Assembly: GCF_026230105.1 (NCBI RefSeq)
Contig: NC_079476.1
Location: 13,282,709 to 13,346,708, forward strand
DNA length: 64,000 bases
DNA from: Diorhabda sublineata
Taxonomy: Eukaryota > Arthropoda > Insecta > Coleoptera > Chrysomelidae
Direction: 5' to 3'
Below are positions 32,060-46,700 of the stretch, piece by piece. Each line of letters begins with the position of its first letter. Within the stretch, counting starts at the first letter, position 1. A model generated the notes under the pieces. It did no database searches, had not been told where the DNA came from, and saw only the letters and a list, made by a program, of their open reading frames with translations. The position numbers and the translations under genes are program-made.

Positions 32060-32990
32060 ACTAGAATCTTTTTTGCTTCTGGATAAACAGACATGTTGTA
32101 TGTTATAATACACTGATTATTCCATAGAATGGACGCAACAATAGATATTGAGTAGAGATTTGAAACGTATATAAATACTCTTGATACCTTCAAACTTGAC
32201 ATACTATTACGAGGGTTACGATTTGAACGCATCAACCGCTTCTTCAAGTGTAGAAAAACGTTGACCTCGCAATTTAGTTTTGATCTGCAGGAAGAAGAAG
32301 AAATCAATGGGTGCCAAACAATTAGATGTTTTAACTGTTGAAAAGCGTCTTTTTTTAATGATGTGCGACAGTTTGCATTGTCGCACTGCAAAATGATTCG
32401 TCTTCTGCGATCGATTTTTTCGAACACTTTCGGCAAACAAATGCTGGTGTATCATTCACAATTAAGCGTTCGGTTGCTCTAACGGAACGGTGGCGACATG
32501 TCTAGTTATTCCGAAAAAACAGTCGACCATTTGCCTGGAAGTGCTTCGTGCGCGAATAACTTTTGTTGGATTTTGCTCGTCTTGAAAAATCCATACAGTC
32601 GATTGGTATATAGTTTCGGGTTCATAAGCATAAATGCATGATTCTTCGCCTGTTACTATTCAATAGACATCTTTTTATGTACCGCGATTGCATTTTTTCA
32701 GCATTTCTTTACACGAATCGATAAAAGCAAATCTTGTCGACAACAAAATTCACGCGATATTGAATGAATGTCACATGATGATTTTGCAATGTCAGCTTAC
32801 GTACAGCCTCGATGTTCCTGGCACAGCAACCGATTATGGACAACCTTCATGAAATTCATCCTGTAGCGAAGTGCGACCACGATTGACTTTAGAAAACCAT
32901 TTATGAATATACATAGATCACATCTGTACATTCATATAATCGTTTTTTTCTACCGCACATCAATAAGACATTCTTAAAGAACAAATTTCA
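32060..32990 (-). pseudogene. Mariner transposase remnant (second subfamily)
   Basis: On the minus strand, from high to low coordinates: AMHEFMLMNPKLY-like first-Asp region (degraded), REALPGKWSTVFSE, NCEYTSICLPKVFEKIDRRR, RRRIILQCDNANCRTS (second Asp at about 32385), then CLAPIDFFFFLQIKTKLRGQ and RFSTLEEAVDAFKS (third-Asp region LAP.D.F), and a degraded C-terminus. Two overlapping frames (32008-32436, 32216-32455) each carry part. The RRRIILHHDNAS-type motif differs from FLQDNAPAH, so this is a different mariner subfamily from the copies at 29.5 and 42.9 kb. Confidence 0.75.
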
Positions 32991-34616
32991 TACGTTTCTA
33001 TTAAGATTTTTCTACTGGCTGTTTCTTTCCCACGAAAACCTTTTATTCAATTATTATCAGAATATAAAAAAAGAATATATTCCTCTTGTGTACATATATA
33101 TTTTTCAATGTTCTCAAAATATCTACACTGTAAATGCAAATTTTCAATAACAGTGGCCGTTGTTAAAATTATGCAAAATGTGATGAAACGAGGGCCACCA
33201 TCCAAAAGATTTTTTTGGGTAGTTTAAATAAATTGCATATTCGCTGGACTAAGAGTTTTTTGGGTAGTTTAAAGAACTAGCATATTCGCTGGACTAAGAG
33301 TGGGTATATCATGAAAAAGAAATTAGGTTGAAATATGAGTCTTTAAAAACTTATATTCGAGAATAACCTTATTACAGTGGTGACTAATATTTATAACTTG
33401 AAAATATTGCATAGTAAACAAAAAAATTACAGAAAAGATCCCATCCTAAATAAAAAACAATAACGTATACACATGATTGTTTATAGAAATGTATTATAAT
33501 TATTTGATTATGGGAAAGAAACGCTTGTAATTTGAAGCACAGCGTTAAATAATACTATGTAAATACAATCAGATGTACGACTCCGCAAAACCGAAAAAGT
33601 TCCCCAAACATTGAGTCATCATCAAAATCCACAGAGACGTGCTTCCCTTTCTCTCTCACATTGTGTCCGCATTCTTTAAGTTCTCACTACGGCAACTATT
33701 ACAAATCCAAAGATACGATTATAAACTCCAATCCAAAGTTTAGTTCAAGATTCAGAGAAATACGGTAATATATGACAGATCAGCTGTTTTCAAATAAAAA
33801 ACAAGTGCGAAAAAGCGGTTTCTTTTATTTACAAAATTTAGAAAAATCGGAATAGGTAGGACAATATGATAATTTTAGGCACTAACCATCGCAGTATAAT
33901 ATAATAAATTTAATTTGATGGCAAAGAGGTTACTAAAATTAACAAAAAATAAACACATGATAAGTTACCTGTTGATATATGAATGTTACTTAGAATAAAA
34001 TACTACAGTTCAATGAACTAACCTGATAAGGAAAGGTAAGTAAGTCCATCACTTAACTAAATCGTAATAGGAAAAACTATAAATAAATATGAAGTAGTCG
34101 AAAATAACTATCCAGAAGTGGTGTACGTGCAGGTAAAATTAAACTTTATTAAATATTACTTTACTCAAAGTTTGAACCAATTGAGGATTTACTAACTATT
34201 TCTAGTTAAGTTAGATTCATAACTATGTAATAAAAATACAATATAAATAATAAATCTACAATAAAAATAGTAACCAGTTATTTTCTATATAATTATTTCC
34301 AACATTTTAGATTGCAAACACCCTAACAAATTTTGTATGTGAAAAAATAGATAAGTTTTCTAAAGGCACAAATAATATAATTGAAAAAGAATAGTTTTGT
34401 TAGAATAGATGGAATTAAATTTTTTGATAAAACTACAATGAATAAGAGATGAATATCAGTTGAATTTACTTATCTATTAAAATATCTCATGGTATTTTTG
34501 GCTGAATCTACTTTTCTTATTCACTATTAAAATTCAGAAAATTTAAGTATATTGTGATTATAACTTTATGAATTCAGTTACTATACATTTAAACAATACA
34601 ATGCACTTTTTTGCAG
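32991..34616. other. Upstream region of the myosin gene; possible promoter and non-coding first exon
   Basis: It contains a 45-bp tandem duplication (separate entry) and, near 33590-33760, a less AT-rich tract with pyrimidine-rich CCCTTTCTCTCTCACATTG. A full-consensus donor AAG/GTAAGT occurs at 34036, 581 bp before the first identified acceptor. A second candidate, CAG/GTAAAA, is near 34132. One of these may end a 5' untranslated exon. The transcription start is not identifiable. Confidence 0.35.
33211..33300. repeat. 45-bp tandem duplication
   Basis: TTTTTTGGGTAGTTTAAATA... (33211-33255) is repeated head to tail at 33256-33300 with a few differences; both copies end ATATTCGCTGGACTAAGAG. Confidence 0.9.
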
Positions 34617-34749
34617 ATACAGTATGGAACAACACCTGCACGATAGGGATAGAGTTGGGGTCCAAGATGCAGTATTATTAGAAGACTATACGAATCAAAA
34701 TGTTTTCGTAGATAACTTGCAGAGACGATTTAAAGAAGATGTTATTTAT
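34617..34749 (+). CDS. Myo61F: Myosin coding exon 1 (start codon, residues 1-42)
   Basis: Acceptor TTTTTTGCAG ends at 34616; seven untranslated bases precede ATG 34624. Donor GTGAGT at 34750, phase 0. An acceptor right before the start implies at least one upstream non-coding exon. It encodes the N-terminal GVQDAVLLEDY and the NLQRRF segment. Confidence 0.88.
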
Positions 34750-37700
34750 GTGAGTATGTAGTTTGAATTTTACAGATTAGTTAACTTTTTTAACCACAAT
34801 ATTAGTTCTAATAGTATACTTTCAATGATTGCAAATTGATAGCAATAATAAGACCAGTTGCTACAATCTGACATTTTTTGGGATCTAGAAATGTCTTAAT
34901 GAAATTGATGCACTAAACCCCTTTGATCAAATATACTTGCAAGAAAGATAGAAACAGATTCATATAAAATGAAATGAAAGATTTCTAAATCCTATTTCTG
35001 TTACTGAACTTCCACAATAAGGTAATCTCAATATTGCTATTGCCACTACATTGTCTTGTCTCCAACATATATTATTTACTTGGGTTTATTTCAATAAATC
35101 ATGTATTTTCATAGAAATTAAAAAAAATTTGATGACATTGTCAACTCTGGTATATAAATTAATATATAACATGAATTTGATTTATACTAAGATTTTCTGT
35201 CCTTGATTGTCAGCATCCAAATGCAAAAAAGGGATTATGAATTTATATCATCATAGTTATATTGAAATTTATAAAAAAGAATTAAAAATTTTGTTCAATT
35301 TTTTTATGTCTTGTTATAATTGATAGATTTCACATCAATATCTATATGTAGCATGTCGAAAAATGATCTTTTATATATAACTTCGTTTAAAGGATTTTGA
35401 AATCTTTATATGGTTCTAATATCCCATATTTTTTTAATACAGATTTATTTATTTTTATCAAATAAATGACTACTTAATCTACTCGTATTAGCTAAATATT
35501 TAGAGATATGCATTATATAAACAGCATCACAAGGAACCTCACGTCTAATATTATTTTTTTAATTCATTATCTTTCTATATTCTACACTAATGAAATATTT
35601 CAATTGCATAATATGCCCTATTCTAATCTCATGTTCATAAAATTAATTTGATAATTGCTGAAAATGTCTTATATAATAAGGATAGTTCCACAATTTGATG
35701 TTCAGGATCTAATTTGTTTTTTAATTTTCATTATCCTTTCAAATGTGGGGTATATAATTTTTTCAGACTAACAACAACAAACTAATAATCGTGAAACTTT
35801 TTGAGAGATAGGATGAACAGGAAGTTTAAATAAATAAATAACATTAACAAACTATGAATTAGCAGAAGAGTTATTAAGCCTTTCCATTATTCTTTTTATA
35901 TCTGCTCATACAAACTCGCAATGATAGGATGATAACATAAGTAGTTTCTTGTTTGTAGTACAAGTAGTCTCTTTAACAAAATATTGTATAATAAAAAATA
36001 TTGTTCAGCTAACAATAATAATTCTGATTTTTGCAAGAGAGTCGTATTCAATATTTCTTTCATATTTCCAGTTTTGAATATCATTTCTTGTCTAGATACA
36101 TTTTGATAATTTTTGAAGAAAGTGACTTTGGTTGGCTGTATATCCATGACTAAGACTGAATAAAAACCAACTTTGTTTTCCCAAACCATTCTTTAAACTC
36201 TGTTCAACTCATTTCATTATCTTCTGTTTTTCTACATGCTAATATAAGAAACTCACCATTAACAAATTCTTGTGTGCTTCCAATGCGAGAAACAATTAAT
36301 CCACAACCTCTTCCAGACGGAATTTTTGAGAACTGAAGGACCACCCTATATAAATGCTGGACTAGATTTTTTTCTGTTATTGTCTTGACAAAATTTGGAC
36401 TCTACCAATCCACCTTAGAATAACTTTAAGTTTCAAAAATTCGTTGCCTTAGATTTGGCATATCAAGTATACAAATTATTGCAATTTCTTAGTATGACTC
36501 TCATTTTGAGAATGAATATGTATGAAATTTTCTACTAATTTTTCAATAATCGTTCACTACAATTTAAGTCATATTTGCAAAATTTTTCTCGTGGTCTTTA
36601 ATTTCTCTGTAAATGTTTTCTCCTTTAAAATTTTTGTATATAGTTGTTTACCAGTACCAATATATTTATCTTCTCAACTCTAGTTTTTTTAGCAATAGTA
36701 GATGTAGAATGCAAACGATATAAAGAAATAAGTTTTATAATAATTGAAAAATTCAAATTTAGTTTAAAATCAATAACCTAAAAGAGCAAACAGCTCAAGA
36801 AAATTTTTTTAATATTATAATTGGTTAATTTTATTTATATATTTCCAAAATACACTAATAGACCTAAGGGATTATTGCTTTAATATAATTCTCAAAGATT
36901 TGAAAACTAGTGTAGTGAATCCCTATAGTAATTTCCAACAGAAACTTACTTATCTGTTTGTTTTCCTTATTTTTGTCTCAAACAATGTTTGTTTATCAAT
37001 AGTTCAATTATAAGCGGGTGTTGTGTGTTTCCCACATTCTATTTATAATAAGAGCAGTTGATATCAAAGATATTATTAATCATTTTTTTATCTGTATTAT
37101 TAATCAATTTCCATTTATAGAAAATGCAGGATAGAAAATAATGAAAAATTACCATAAAAATAACTTTTTTTGAAAATATCTCAAAAAACTAAATATATAT
37201 GGTAAACAAGTTTGGAACTAAAAATATAGACATGCAAATTTTGTATAAAATTGTTGTTGAATAATTAATCAAGAAATTATATCAGATATATCAAATATAT
37301 CAGAAAATCTCTAGGACGTAATTGCTTTATTAATTGATTTACAAGTTATATACATTTATATATACCTATACCTTTAAGTGTTTATACCTTGTGGCCAATA
37401 CAAACTTTCTTATTTTGGAAAGATTAAGTGTTTTCAGATATATTACAAAAATTTACATTAAAAAAAGAAAATCTTACTTCACAAATTCGCTATGTTAAAA
37501 TCTAATGAGTAATACTAATTATTTCTTGATAATTTTTTAAGAATATCAATGTTGATATAGATGTTCAAAATGCTCTCCGCGAACGTTTAGGCAACATGCT
37601 AATCTGGTATAGAAGTATCTTCTAATCTTACTCAATATCTCAGTCATGACTTATGTAACCGTAAGCGTGATTCATCTTTTAAGTCTTCTAAGTTGAGAGG

Positions 37701-40700
37701 TTCAGTTTTGTATACAATATTTATAACATATCCCCACAAAAAGAAGTCTACTAGCGTCATATCAGGTGATCGCACTGGCCATTTTATCAACCTATTTGAA
37801 ACCTTATTATAAAGTTATAGGAACTCGTGGGTTTTCTGGTTAAGTCTATAAATTTGTCAAAGTTGGCACGAGAATAGTTTGAAGCAATTCTAAATATTTA
37901 TCTCCAAAGGGATCTACGATATGATTTCCAACCGCTTCCGCCCAGACTTAACTTTTTCAGGATATTGCGTATGCTTTTCTCTCATCCAGTGAGAATTTTA
38001 ATTGGACCGATAGCGGCGATTAACTTGAACGTGAAGTGTAAATATGTTCTCATAAGTCGTCGATTGTTATCTAGCATTAGCATCATTAGTTCACGTTCTC
38101 CTATCTAAATAGTCTTCTATGAGCTCTTAAGTTGGTATCATTGTTTAGGGATGCATCTTATTTTCCTTTAATATTCGAAAAATTGATGTGTGGTTAAGTT
38201 GGCTGCTTTTCGACCAGATTTATATGGGTTCTCGTGAAACTCAAGCATAATATCCAATTTCATTTCATGACATACTACATTGGCAACTACTTTTTTTTAT
38301 GTCTTATCTGAGCAAGCTCGCGAAACTGCTTTACTATTTTGCTAATTACTCCCTGGGATATAGACGGTAAATTTGGAAATTTTTCGTGAAATAAACAAAC
38401 AACTTCCATCTGTCCGTGTGTGATTTCAAAAATCAACCATTTGTAGAATTGTTATTTTGTGCATTTCTGTTATTATTATTATGTACAGCTAACAAAATTC
38501 AAACGACAATAAAGTAGTGACATTGATCACTGCTGTCATGCAGGTATACACAGTTGGAGTATAGAACATTGTACATGAATTACGCCTAAAATTTTCGGAA
38601 AAATCCAAAAAAATGAATAATATACAGGAGGCTGCTTATAATAAGAAAATTGGTATTGATCACTTTCTTATGATATTTTCTTTTTATAAGGAAATGCGCA
38701 CTTGAAAATACACGCCATATTTAGTTATTTATGAATTCATTCCATTTGGCTGTTCCACGCTATATATGAACTATTATTTTTTTCATATCTTTGACGTATA
38801 TAATTATTTTTTAGACTTACATAGGTCCAGTACTAATATCAGTGAATCCCTATAAAGAGATTGACATTTATGACTCTAAGGCCATCAAGGAATACAATAA
38901 TAAACATTTTTTCGAAGTGCCGCCACATGTGTAAGTATAATAGATTTTAAATAAGAATTAATTTTGCAATAAATTACATACCTAAAAATTATCTGTAAGG
39001 TATCTAGGTCAAATATGGCAACTTAAGCTTCATAATTCTTTTTTAACAGTAATAAAGCTAAAACAAATCAATTTTAGCACTTATTTCTAAAAAGGGGCTA
39101 TTTATCTCTATAAAAAATGCGAAATGGCATTAAAGGATAAATAGTATTTTGAAAAATAGAAATTGGCCATAATTTCGATGGGGGAAGTAAATATATCCAT
39201 ATATGTGGCCGCATTCAAAGTATATTATTTGGACCAGAGTTCAGTATAAATAAAGAACTATCCTTACAAGTAATAACAATTATAAAATCAACAATAAGAT
39301 TTAGAAAGTTTTTCTTAATTCAAACTTAGATCCTTCATATATAACGTAACGTTTTTCGTATTTTATACTCTTTCTATTTGTGGGGTGAAACACTGTCTCT
39401 TACGTTCTTAATTTATTTACACACTCAACTTATAATAATTTATTTATAAATATCATTTGAATAATTCCTGCGATTACTTTTACTAATTCGTTCTTTTCAC
39501 TACATTTATTTATTTAAAACTAACTAACTGCGTTTACACAAATCATTTACATATCTAGACATAATTCTACAAAGTTGTGGAACAAAAAGAAACACAACAA
39601 ATAAATAAATAGACAGACTTTCCTAGAAATTATTTAAAAGAAATACTGTAAATAAACCGCCTGTAATAATAAAAAGTTCGAAAAGGAAATATCAAAGGTG
39701 CTTCCGTCATTAATAAAAAATTTTAAAATTTAATTGTAGCTGGACAGAGCCGGCCTAAGAACCCCAAGAAAATAGAACTTGATAAACCCAATGAAGTATT
39801 TGTTATTAGTCCAGTCTGCACCGAGTGGCAACAAATTAATTCTTGTTATTTGGAACAATATCATCAGTTTGGAGATTTTAAGAATATTCCTCGCCATTTT
39901 GGTTTAAAAAACTGCTTCAGACTTGTTCGTATGAGTAGAATATTTCCTTTTTTGGGAAGAAGTTCTAGATGGAACTGGCATATTTTTTGTTTATAAATAT
40001 TTGATAGTCCTCATTATTTTCCTCCGTAAACATTAATTTTGTTAGCCCCTTTGCGTGTACCACACTATATATAGCTCTTGCTCTAGGTGTAGTTTTATGC
40101 TTGACGTTTTCTCCGAGGTTTTCAACATTTCACAGAAAGATAGTGTTGTGGAGCAGACTTTTATTAAGTTTTCGAGTCTATAATATCGTTGATACATTAA
40201 TTTGGATGAAGTAGTCAGATTGCTACTATCAAAATCATTATACTTGGGATTGCAATCTATCTAGTTGCGTGTTTTGGATTATTATCAGAATCATTGTCTA
40301 GAGTATTTATCAATAGATGTTCAGTTATCTGAAAATTTTTATGATCTGGTATAGGCACCGGATTTTCCAAAGATATAATTTCGTGCAAGAGACTGTATAG
40401 GTGTAGTAGAGTTATGTTCATTATTTCAAAGAGGATGAGGAGGAATAACCTAATTTCCACCGTCTTAAAGCTATGAGGTAGCGTAGTTCTGCTTAAAACA
40501 GGTACCATAAAAATCACCGATGGGATTATTAAACTAACTATGGTAAAACATCAATTCCTTCATGTACCAACTTGACAATTGTACTAATAAACAGTAACTA
40601 ATTATTACTATCCAATTTATTTTTATTAAATTTAGAACTTCATAAAAATAACCCGAGACTTTTCAGATGTGTGTATTCACATTCACAAAATGTTTCAGTT

Positions 40701-43700
40701 TCTTCTTATATTCTATTATTTTTAAATTATCCTCAAATCGAACTTAATATGAAACTGGTGTGCGGAAAAGCCAAATATTTCTGTTAGTGTATAATTATGA
40801 AAAATCCAAAACATGTCAAAATTAAATTATAACCTGATAGATAGACTGCACAATTTTTAAATAAACTTCCAATTTCTTCTTAAAAGAATATTGTCTATAC
40901 AAAATTTCATCATTTTGAAGTAAGAAAAATTGACATAAAAAAATAGAATTACGTGATACCGAAATTCGCACGGAAGTAGATATTAAAAATGCTCACCACG
41001 AACATATTGACAATGACATTTTGATAATTAGATAATTCTCTTTGTTTTTATTAATTTTTGCAATAAATTTGAAAATAATTTACCACAAGCACGTACTTCG
41101 AGAACATATCAGTATAGAATTTAGTGGAAAACAGTGAAAATATAAAATGTAATACAATTCACAATAAATGCTGGAAATAACAATCTCTAGCCAAAATATA
41201 TAAACGTAACCCACGTTTCATAAACTTGCCATACACGTTTAGAGATTGGAGGTGTATTTCTTATGGTGTCACACGATTTTTCAAATCGTTGATTTCAACT
41301 ATGGGTGACCTGTAGAGTAATGATATGAGGTAACCTTATAAAGAGAAATCACACGAATTCAATTCTGGAGATTGAGGAGGCCAATGTTAAGGCTCTCCTC
41401 GACCATTCCAAAGGTTGGGATATGTTGCATCTAAATGTTCAGTTCTACTGAAGTATACTGGAACACTATCGTGCATAAACCACATGTTTTTTTAATATTG
41501 ATGGCGATGTCTTCAAGTAATTTAGGGAGATCATTTTCAAGAAAACTGGTGCAAGAAATTCCATGTAGTGGCTGAGGCAGAAAATGTGGCCCAACTCGAA
41601 CCCGTTGGATATGGTAACGATATAACTTCTGCTCTTTTAAAAATCGCCACACAAATGAATGTCGAATATTTAGGCTGTTGTCAATTTTTATAGTGCTTGT
41701 TTCCGGGTGTACATTCATTTTATCTTAAATATCTTGTTCTACCACTACATTTCTAACTATCTGGAAACGACCAGTGTTGGTTGAAATCCTTTTTTGACAT
41801 TCCAGTTTCAGATAAGCGGCTGTGAATAGGTGCAAATACGGAATGATGAGGCGTCATTCGTTGCGGATATTTTTCAGAATAAAGACGTCTAGCTTGTTGA
41901 GAATTACCATTTACCAAAGCACAAAATGCAATCACGGGTAACGCAAAAATAACAACCTCCTAACTTACAAGTAAACTTCGATTGGTAACTATCAAACAAT
42001 GTTTGGTATCGGCCTATTACAATATGAATAAGCATTAATTTAATTACGGTAAACGAATTGCCGAGGCACAACCTTGGTTCTATAAGCGGTAATGTATTTA
42101 AAGTCCTCAGATAGGGTGGTAACCTGGTCTGAAGACTTCCTCCTCCTTTTTCCGGGCTTGAGACCGGCAACAGAGTCATTGAGCTACTCAATCCAACAAC
42201 CTTGCAGGCGGAGTTAAAAGCTCAACAAAAGAAAGAAACAGGCAGAATTGCCTATAGAAAAAGATAAAAGAAGAAGAAGAATTGTCGAAGTGAAAACATC
42301 CTGCTATTCTAAAAATTTGTAATTAACAAAAAGGTAGAAGCGGTTTATTTATTTATTACGTTTTACATATTTACTGTTCTCAACTCCTTTTATTAAAAAA
42401 ATTATAAAATATTATGTTTATTTTTTCTCTGTAGCTATTGGTTTTGAGAAAAAAAATTAAAAATAAAAAATATTTTCAAATAAAACAAGGACAACAAGTT
42501 TTAATTTTATATCATAAAACTTCATCTTGAAAAAAGTTTTGATATGAAATAAAGTAAGAGTTGCTAATTTCGCCCCAATACGTAACAGAAATATTGAAAA
42601 AATACCCGTGGTTTGTCCTTTGAGAGTTCACGAAAACTAGAAAATTTCAAATTTCCAGCATTACTTGAATTTCAGAAAAAAAAAATAATTTAATTAACTC
42701 AATTTTAGTCATCACGTTTTAAGGGTGATATCTCGAAAAGTGGTAGGTTGTTGTGGAAAAGACTCTTAATTTCGAATTCCTTCTGAATTATGTCGCATGA
42801 ATTTAGAAACATCCTGTAATAGAAAATGAGTTAAGTAGGTAGTGAAAGAAAATTGCACTTTGGATGTTTATACGAGGATATATTGAAAAATTCTTAGCCT
42901 ACTATAGAACCAAACAAAATTTCAATGTCAAAACCTGCAACGTCTCTAGACCTTTCAAAAAAAATATTTCTTCTTGCTCTACAAACCAGACCTCCACAGT
43001 TTTTACTACATCCTCGTTGGAAGAAAATTTATAAACTTTTTTTCAGTTGAGGAAAGAGATTATAGTCAGGTGAAGCCAAATCTGGTGAAAAAGGAGGGTG
43101 TTCTAGTAATTCAAACCCTAAATCACGAATTTTTTGCATTGCAACATGCGATTTGTTTGCAGGGGCGTTGTCCTGTAAAAACAAAACACCTTTGGCTAGC
43201 TTTCCGCGTCTTTTCTCTTCAATTTTTCCCGTAGAGTGGTCAGTAATGTCGAATAGTAATCTCCAGTTATTGTTCTACCTTTATCCAAAAAAGCAATCAT
43301 GATTATACTCCATGGCAATCCCAAAAAACTGAAGCAAGAACTTTTCCAGCAGATTTTTGGACTTTTTCCATTGATTATTGCTTTGTTTCTGTATCATAGA
43401 AATGTACCCAAATCTCATCAGTAGTAACAATTCGGCTTAAGAAGTCTACATCGTTTCACAATTTCGGTGGACATATTTTTTTAATTTATTGCGTAACTCT
43501 GGTCTACTTTTTTGACATCAAACTTCACACTGACACTTCTAATAAGTTATTGTTCGTTGCTATGGTAACGCAATATTTTGTTTATGCATGAAACTGGTCT
43601 AGGCTAACTAGATATCATGATATCAATACATCCTCGTATAATAGCAATGAGGCAAGTAAGTAACTGAATCAAGATAAATCATGCAGTTGGTTTTGGTCTT

Positions 43701-46700
43701 GTTCAAAATGGTGGCACGCATTGAAGTTATCTCATAGAAACAGCGTGAATGAAAGGTTCCTATCTCTAAAATTTGGCAACCAAGACAAAACGCATAGAAA
43801 CCACAGATTTTAGGGACCATTTTAGTATTCAGTGTTACAATTTTTGAGTTAACTCTTTTAACACAATTATCTTTAAATTTTTATCAACAGCAATTTCACA
43901 GAATTCTTCAAGAGCTTTGTTTCGTACTGTGTAAGTGGCGAAAAATTTTTTCACATGATGGATTCCACGTCTAATTATAGTCAATCAAATCAGGGATGCA
44001 CTGCGTTGTTAATGATATGTGCAGAGCACCTCATACCAACTATATTTGGGTTTAGATTTTCTTTCAGATTGCAGAAACCATTGTTGGCTCCATATTTTCC
44101 AAACTTTTAAATCCGGTAGTACCAATCGGATGCTTCTCGTATACTCTCTAAACTAGGACAAATCCGGGGAAACCCGGACGAATGGCAACCCACAATTTTA
44201 AGTGTTTCGTTTTGTTAATGTATAATTTAAATATTTCGGCAGTTTTATAAATACAGCATATTTGGTGGGTCGATCCAAACTTTTGATTGAATAAATGATA
44301 AAAGACATGATTTAAATTTATTTTGGTTTGCGAGGTGCAACTATAAAATAACGAGTCTGGTAATATAAAACATTTTTTTTATATTATCTATATTAAAAAA
44401 CATTTTTTTTATATCATCTATATTTATTCATTATCACCTCCAATATATACCCCTCCTCTTTCTCCACATCGCTCCCTGCGAATGTTCCATTAAAACAGTG
44501 CAGGAAATCTTTTTCTGTCAGCTCCTTCAGGACACGCGCGGCTTTTTCTTTCACAGCTTCAACAGACTCTAATCTTGGTTCTCTTAATGTAGATTTGATT
44601 CTTCACACGTTACCCTTTTTAATAAGTTTGAGATACAAATATTTTTGCGAGCTTCTTGTTGTTCAAATTTGACGATTTTAGGTGCCAGTTCCGTCACAGA
44701 CTTTTCGCTTGTTGAACATTATATGTAAAATTTACTGCATTTTGTGTCAATTTTTATAGATTCAGCAATCGCTAACATTTAGCCAACTACCAGAACAAGA
44801 TTACTGACTTTTTCGGTATTTTCATCCTTTTTGACGTGGGCGACCTGAGCGTAATCATGTTCTCGGCCATATAGAAAACGCGTAAACTTCTCAAAAAGAT
44901 TTTTATGTCGTTCATTTTCATGCCAAAAGAAAAAAAGCGCTTACGCAAACAGGCCATACTGATCGGGGTGACCGGAGGGTGACCGGGACAAAAGTAGCAT
45001 GCAAGAATAATAATTAATGTAATAAGTTTACAGGGACTTATAACAAACTTTCTATTATTATTTTGGTTGTTTTAAGGTTTAATATTAAAAATTGATTCCG
45101 TTTATTAAAAATTTAAGGATAATTTAATTTATACAAAAATGGATAGTGCAATTCTACAAGACTCAGCACGCATTTCATTATTCTCTTGTAGATTATCTGA
45201 AGTACCCCTTCATTTCTTCAAAATTCAAAATCCTGTTAGCAATCATTTTTTGATATTCCATCCCCAAATTTTAATAATAATAATCAAAACAAGTATTTAG
45301 ACCTTCATACTCCTTACAGAAAAGTATTGGAAACCACCAAATTAAGCCACTTTGTCAAAATGTGACATTTTCATCTGTAACATATTTTTTTCATTCCACT
45401 GCAAATGATTTCTAGTGGATTCGGTTTGGGATGGTAAGGAGGCAGATGTATAGTGGATGTTTTGGTTTTTTATTTTTAATTATTGCACTTACAAAAATCA
45501 TACTAGCTGAACTAACTAAATTTTTCTACATTTCAATTTTTTCCTTATGTAAGTAACACGATGTTCGACAGTAGGCAGTTCAATTAGAACCTCTCTTTAA
45601 GGCGAACGGTTTCCTTGACATATACAATGATCTAAAAATCTACATATCTTCTAAACCATAAATTTTATCGAGTTAAACAAATAGTATTTTTTGGTTAAAA
45701 ATTCGAATGAAAAATTCATTTTTGCTATCTTTAGATTGTAAAGGTTGTCCCTGTAAAAGCTACGTATTGTTAAGCATTGGGTATAAGCCGCCCCTGGCCT
45801 TCAGATAGTAGTGTAGAATTATTTTTTCCATCCAAAACAGTACATGAACGTATGTAATCATCCATTAAAAATTCATAATGTTTGAACGTATAATTTAGGA
45901 AATATACTTAAATATAGCTTCTAATTTTGCAACATTAATGGCAGACTCGACAATCCGAACTAATAAAAACCAAGGCGATTCGGATTACTAAAGCAGTTGT
46001 TTTTTTATCAAAATCTAAGATTATGGTATGTATTAATTTCTAAAGTATTTTGTAATTTTCGCTTGCTTTACATATCTTTGATTATTCATAAAGTCCATTT
46101 ATTTTAATCTTTGAAGTACAAGTATATCATTTAATGGAATATCATTTTCTTCGGCCCATTTTAACACAGGTTAAAACTTTAAGCTACTTCAGCGTTCTTA
46201 ACAGTTTTGATTTTATTATCCAATTCCGGACTTTCATACTCGCTAACTTCAGCTTCATCTCTATCTTGTGTTACCGCTTCTTCCAGCAATAACAGATCTT
46301 CATCATTTTCAACCCAATTACGTACTTCCACGTTTGTTGGATTTGGTTCTGCTAAAAAATTAAGCATTCCAGCAACATCGAAAAAATATAGTTAGTTAAA
46401 AAAATTACAAACCTTTTTATTTACCTTCCATATCTCCATCCAAAAAAGCAGATTGAGGCGTAATTCCTATAGGAATGAGATCTTCAGCATCATATTCAAT
46501 GTCTTCATCGTTATAGGACATAATTTTGTCCCAAACTTGAGAAGAGACTTTTCTCCAAGCATTGCATAGCAGACATACTGCATATTTTAGGTTAAGAGTA
46601 TTTAACAACGTAACAACGCTGTGTTCGTTACTTTATAAAATGTGGGCTAAAAGGCTTTTTCGGTAAAATAATTTTATTGGTCTGATAGCATTTTGATCCA

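Larger units (their letters stand above)
34750..38814. other. Myosin intron 1 (4.1 kb)
   Basis: It contains two antisense transposase remnants (35780-36440 and 37550-38430). The rest is AT-rich with nothing recognised. The acceptor is ATTATTTTTTAG. Confidence 0.85.

Noticed and set aside
40257..40517. 86-codon minus-strand frame in intron 2
   Set aside because: No family recognised; possible transposon decay but without supporting motifs.
42040..42230. Less AT-rich tract with a 95-codon minus frame
   Set aside because: Readings resemble retroelement tails only vaguely; not supportable.
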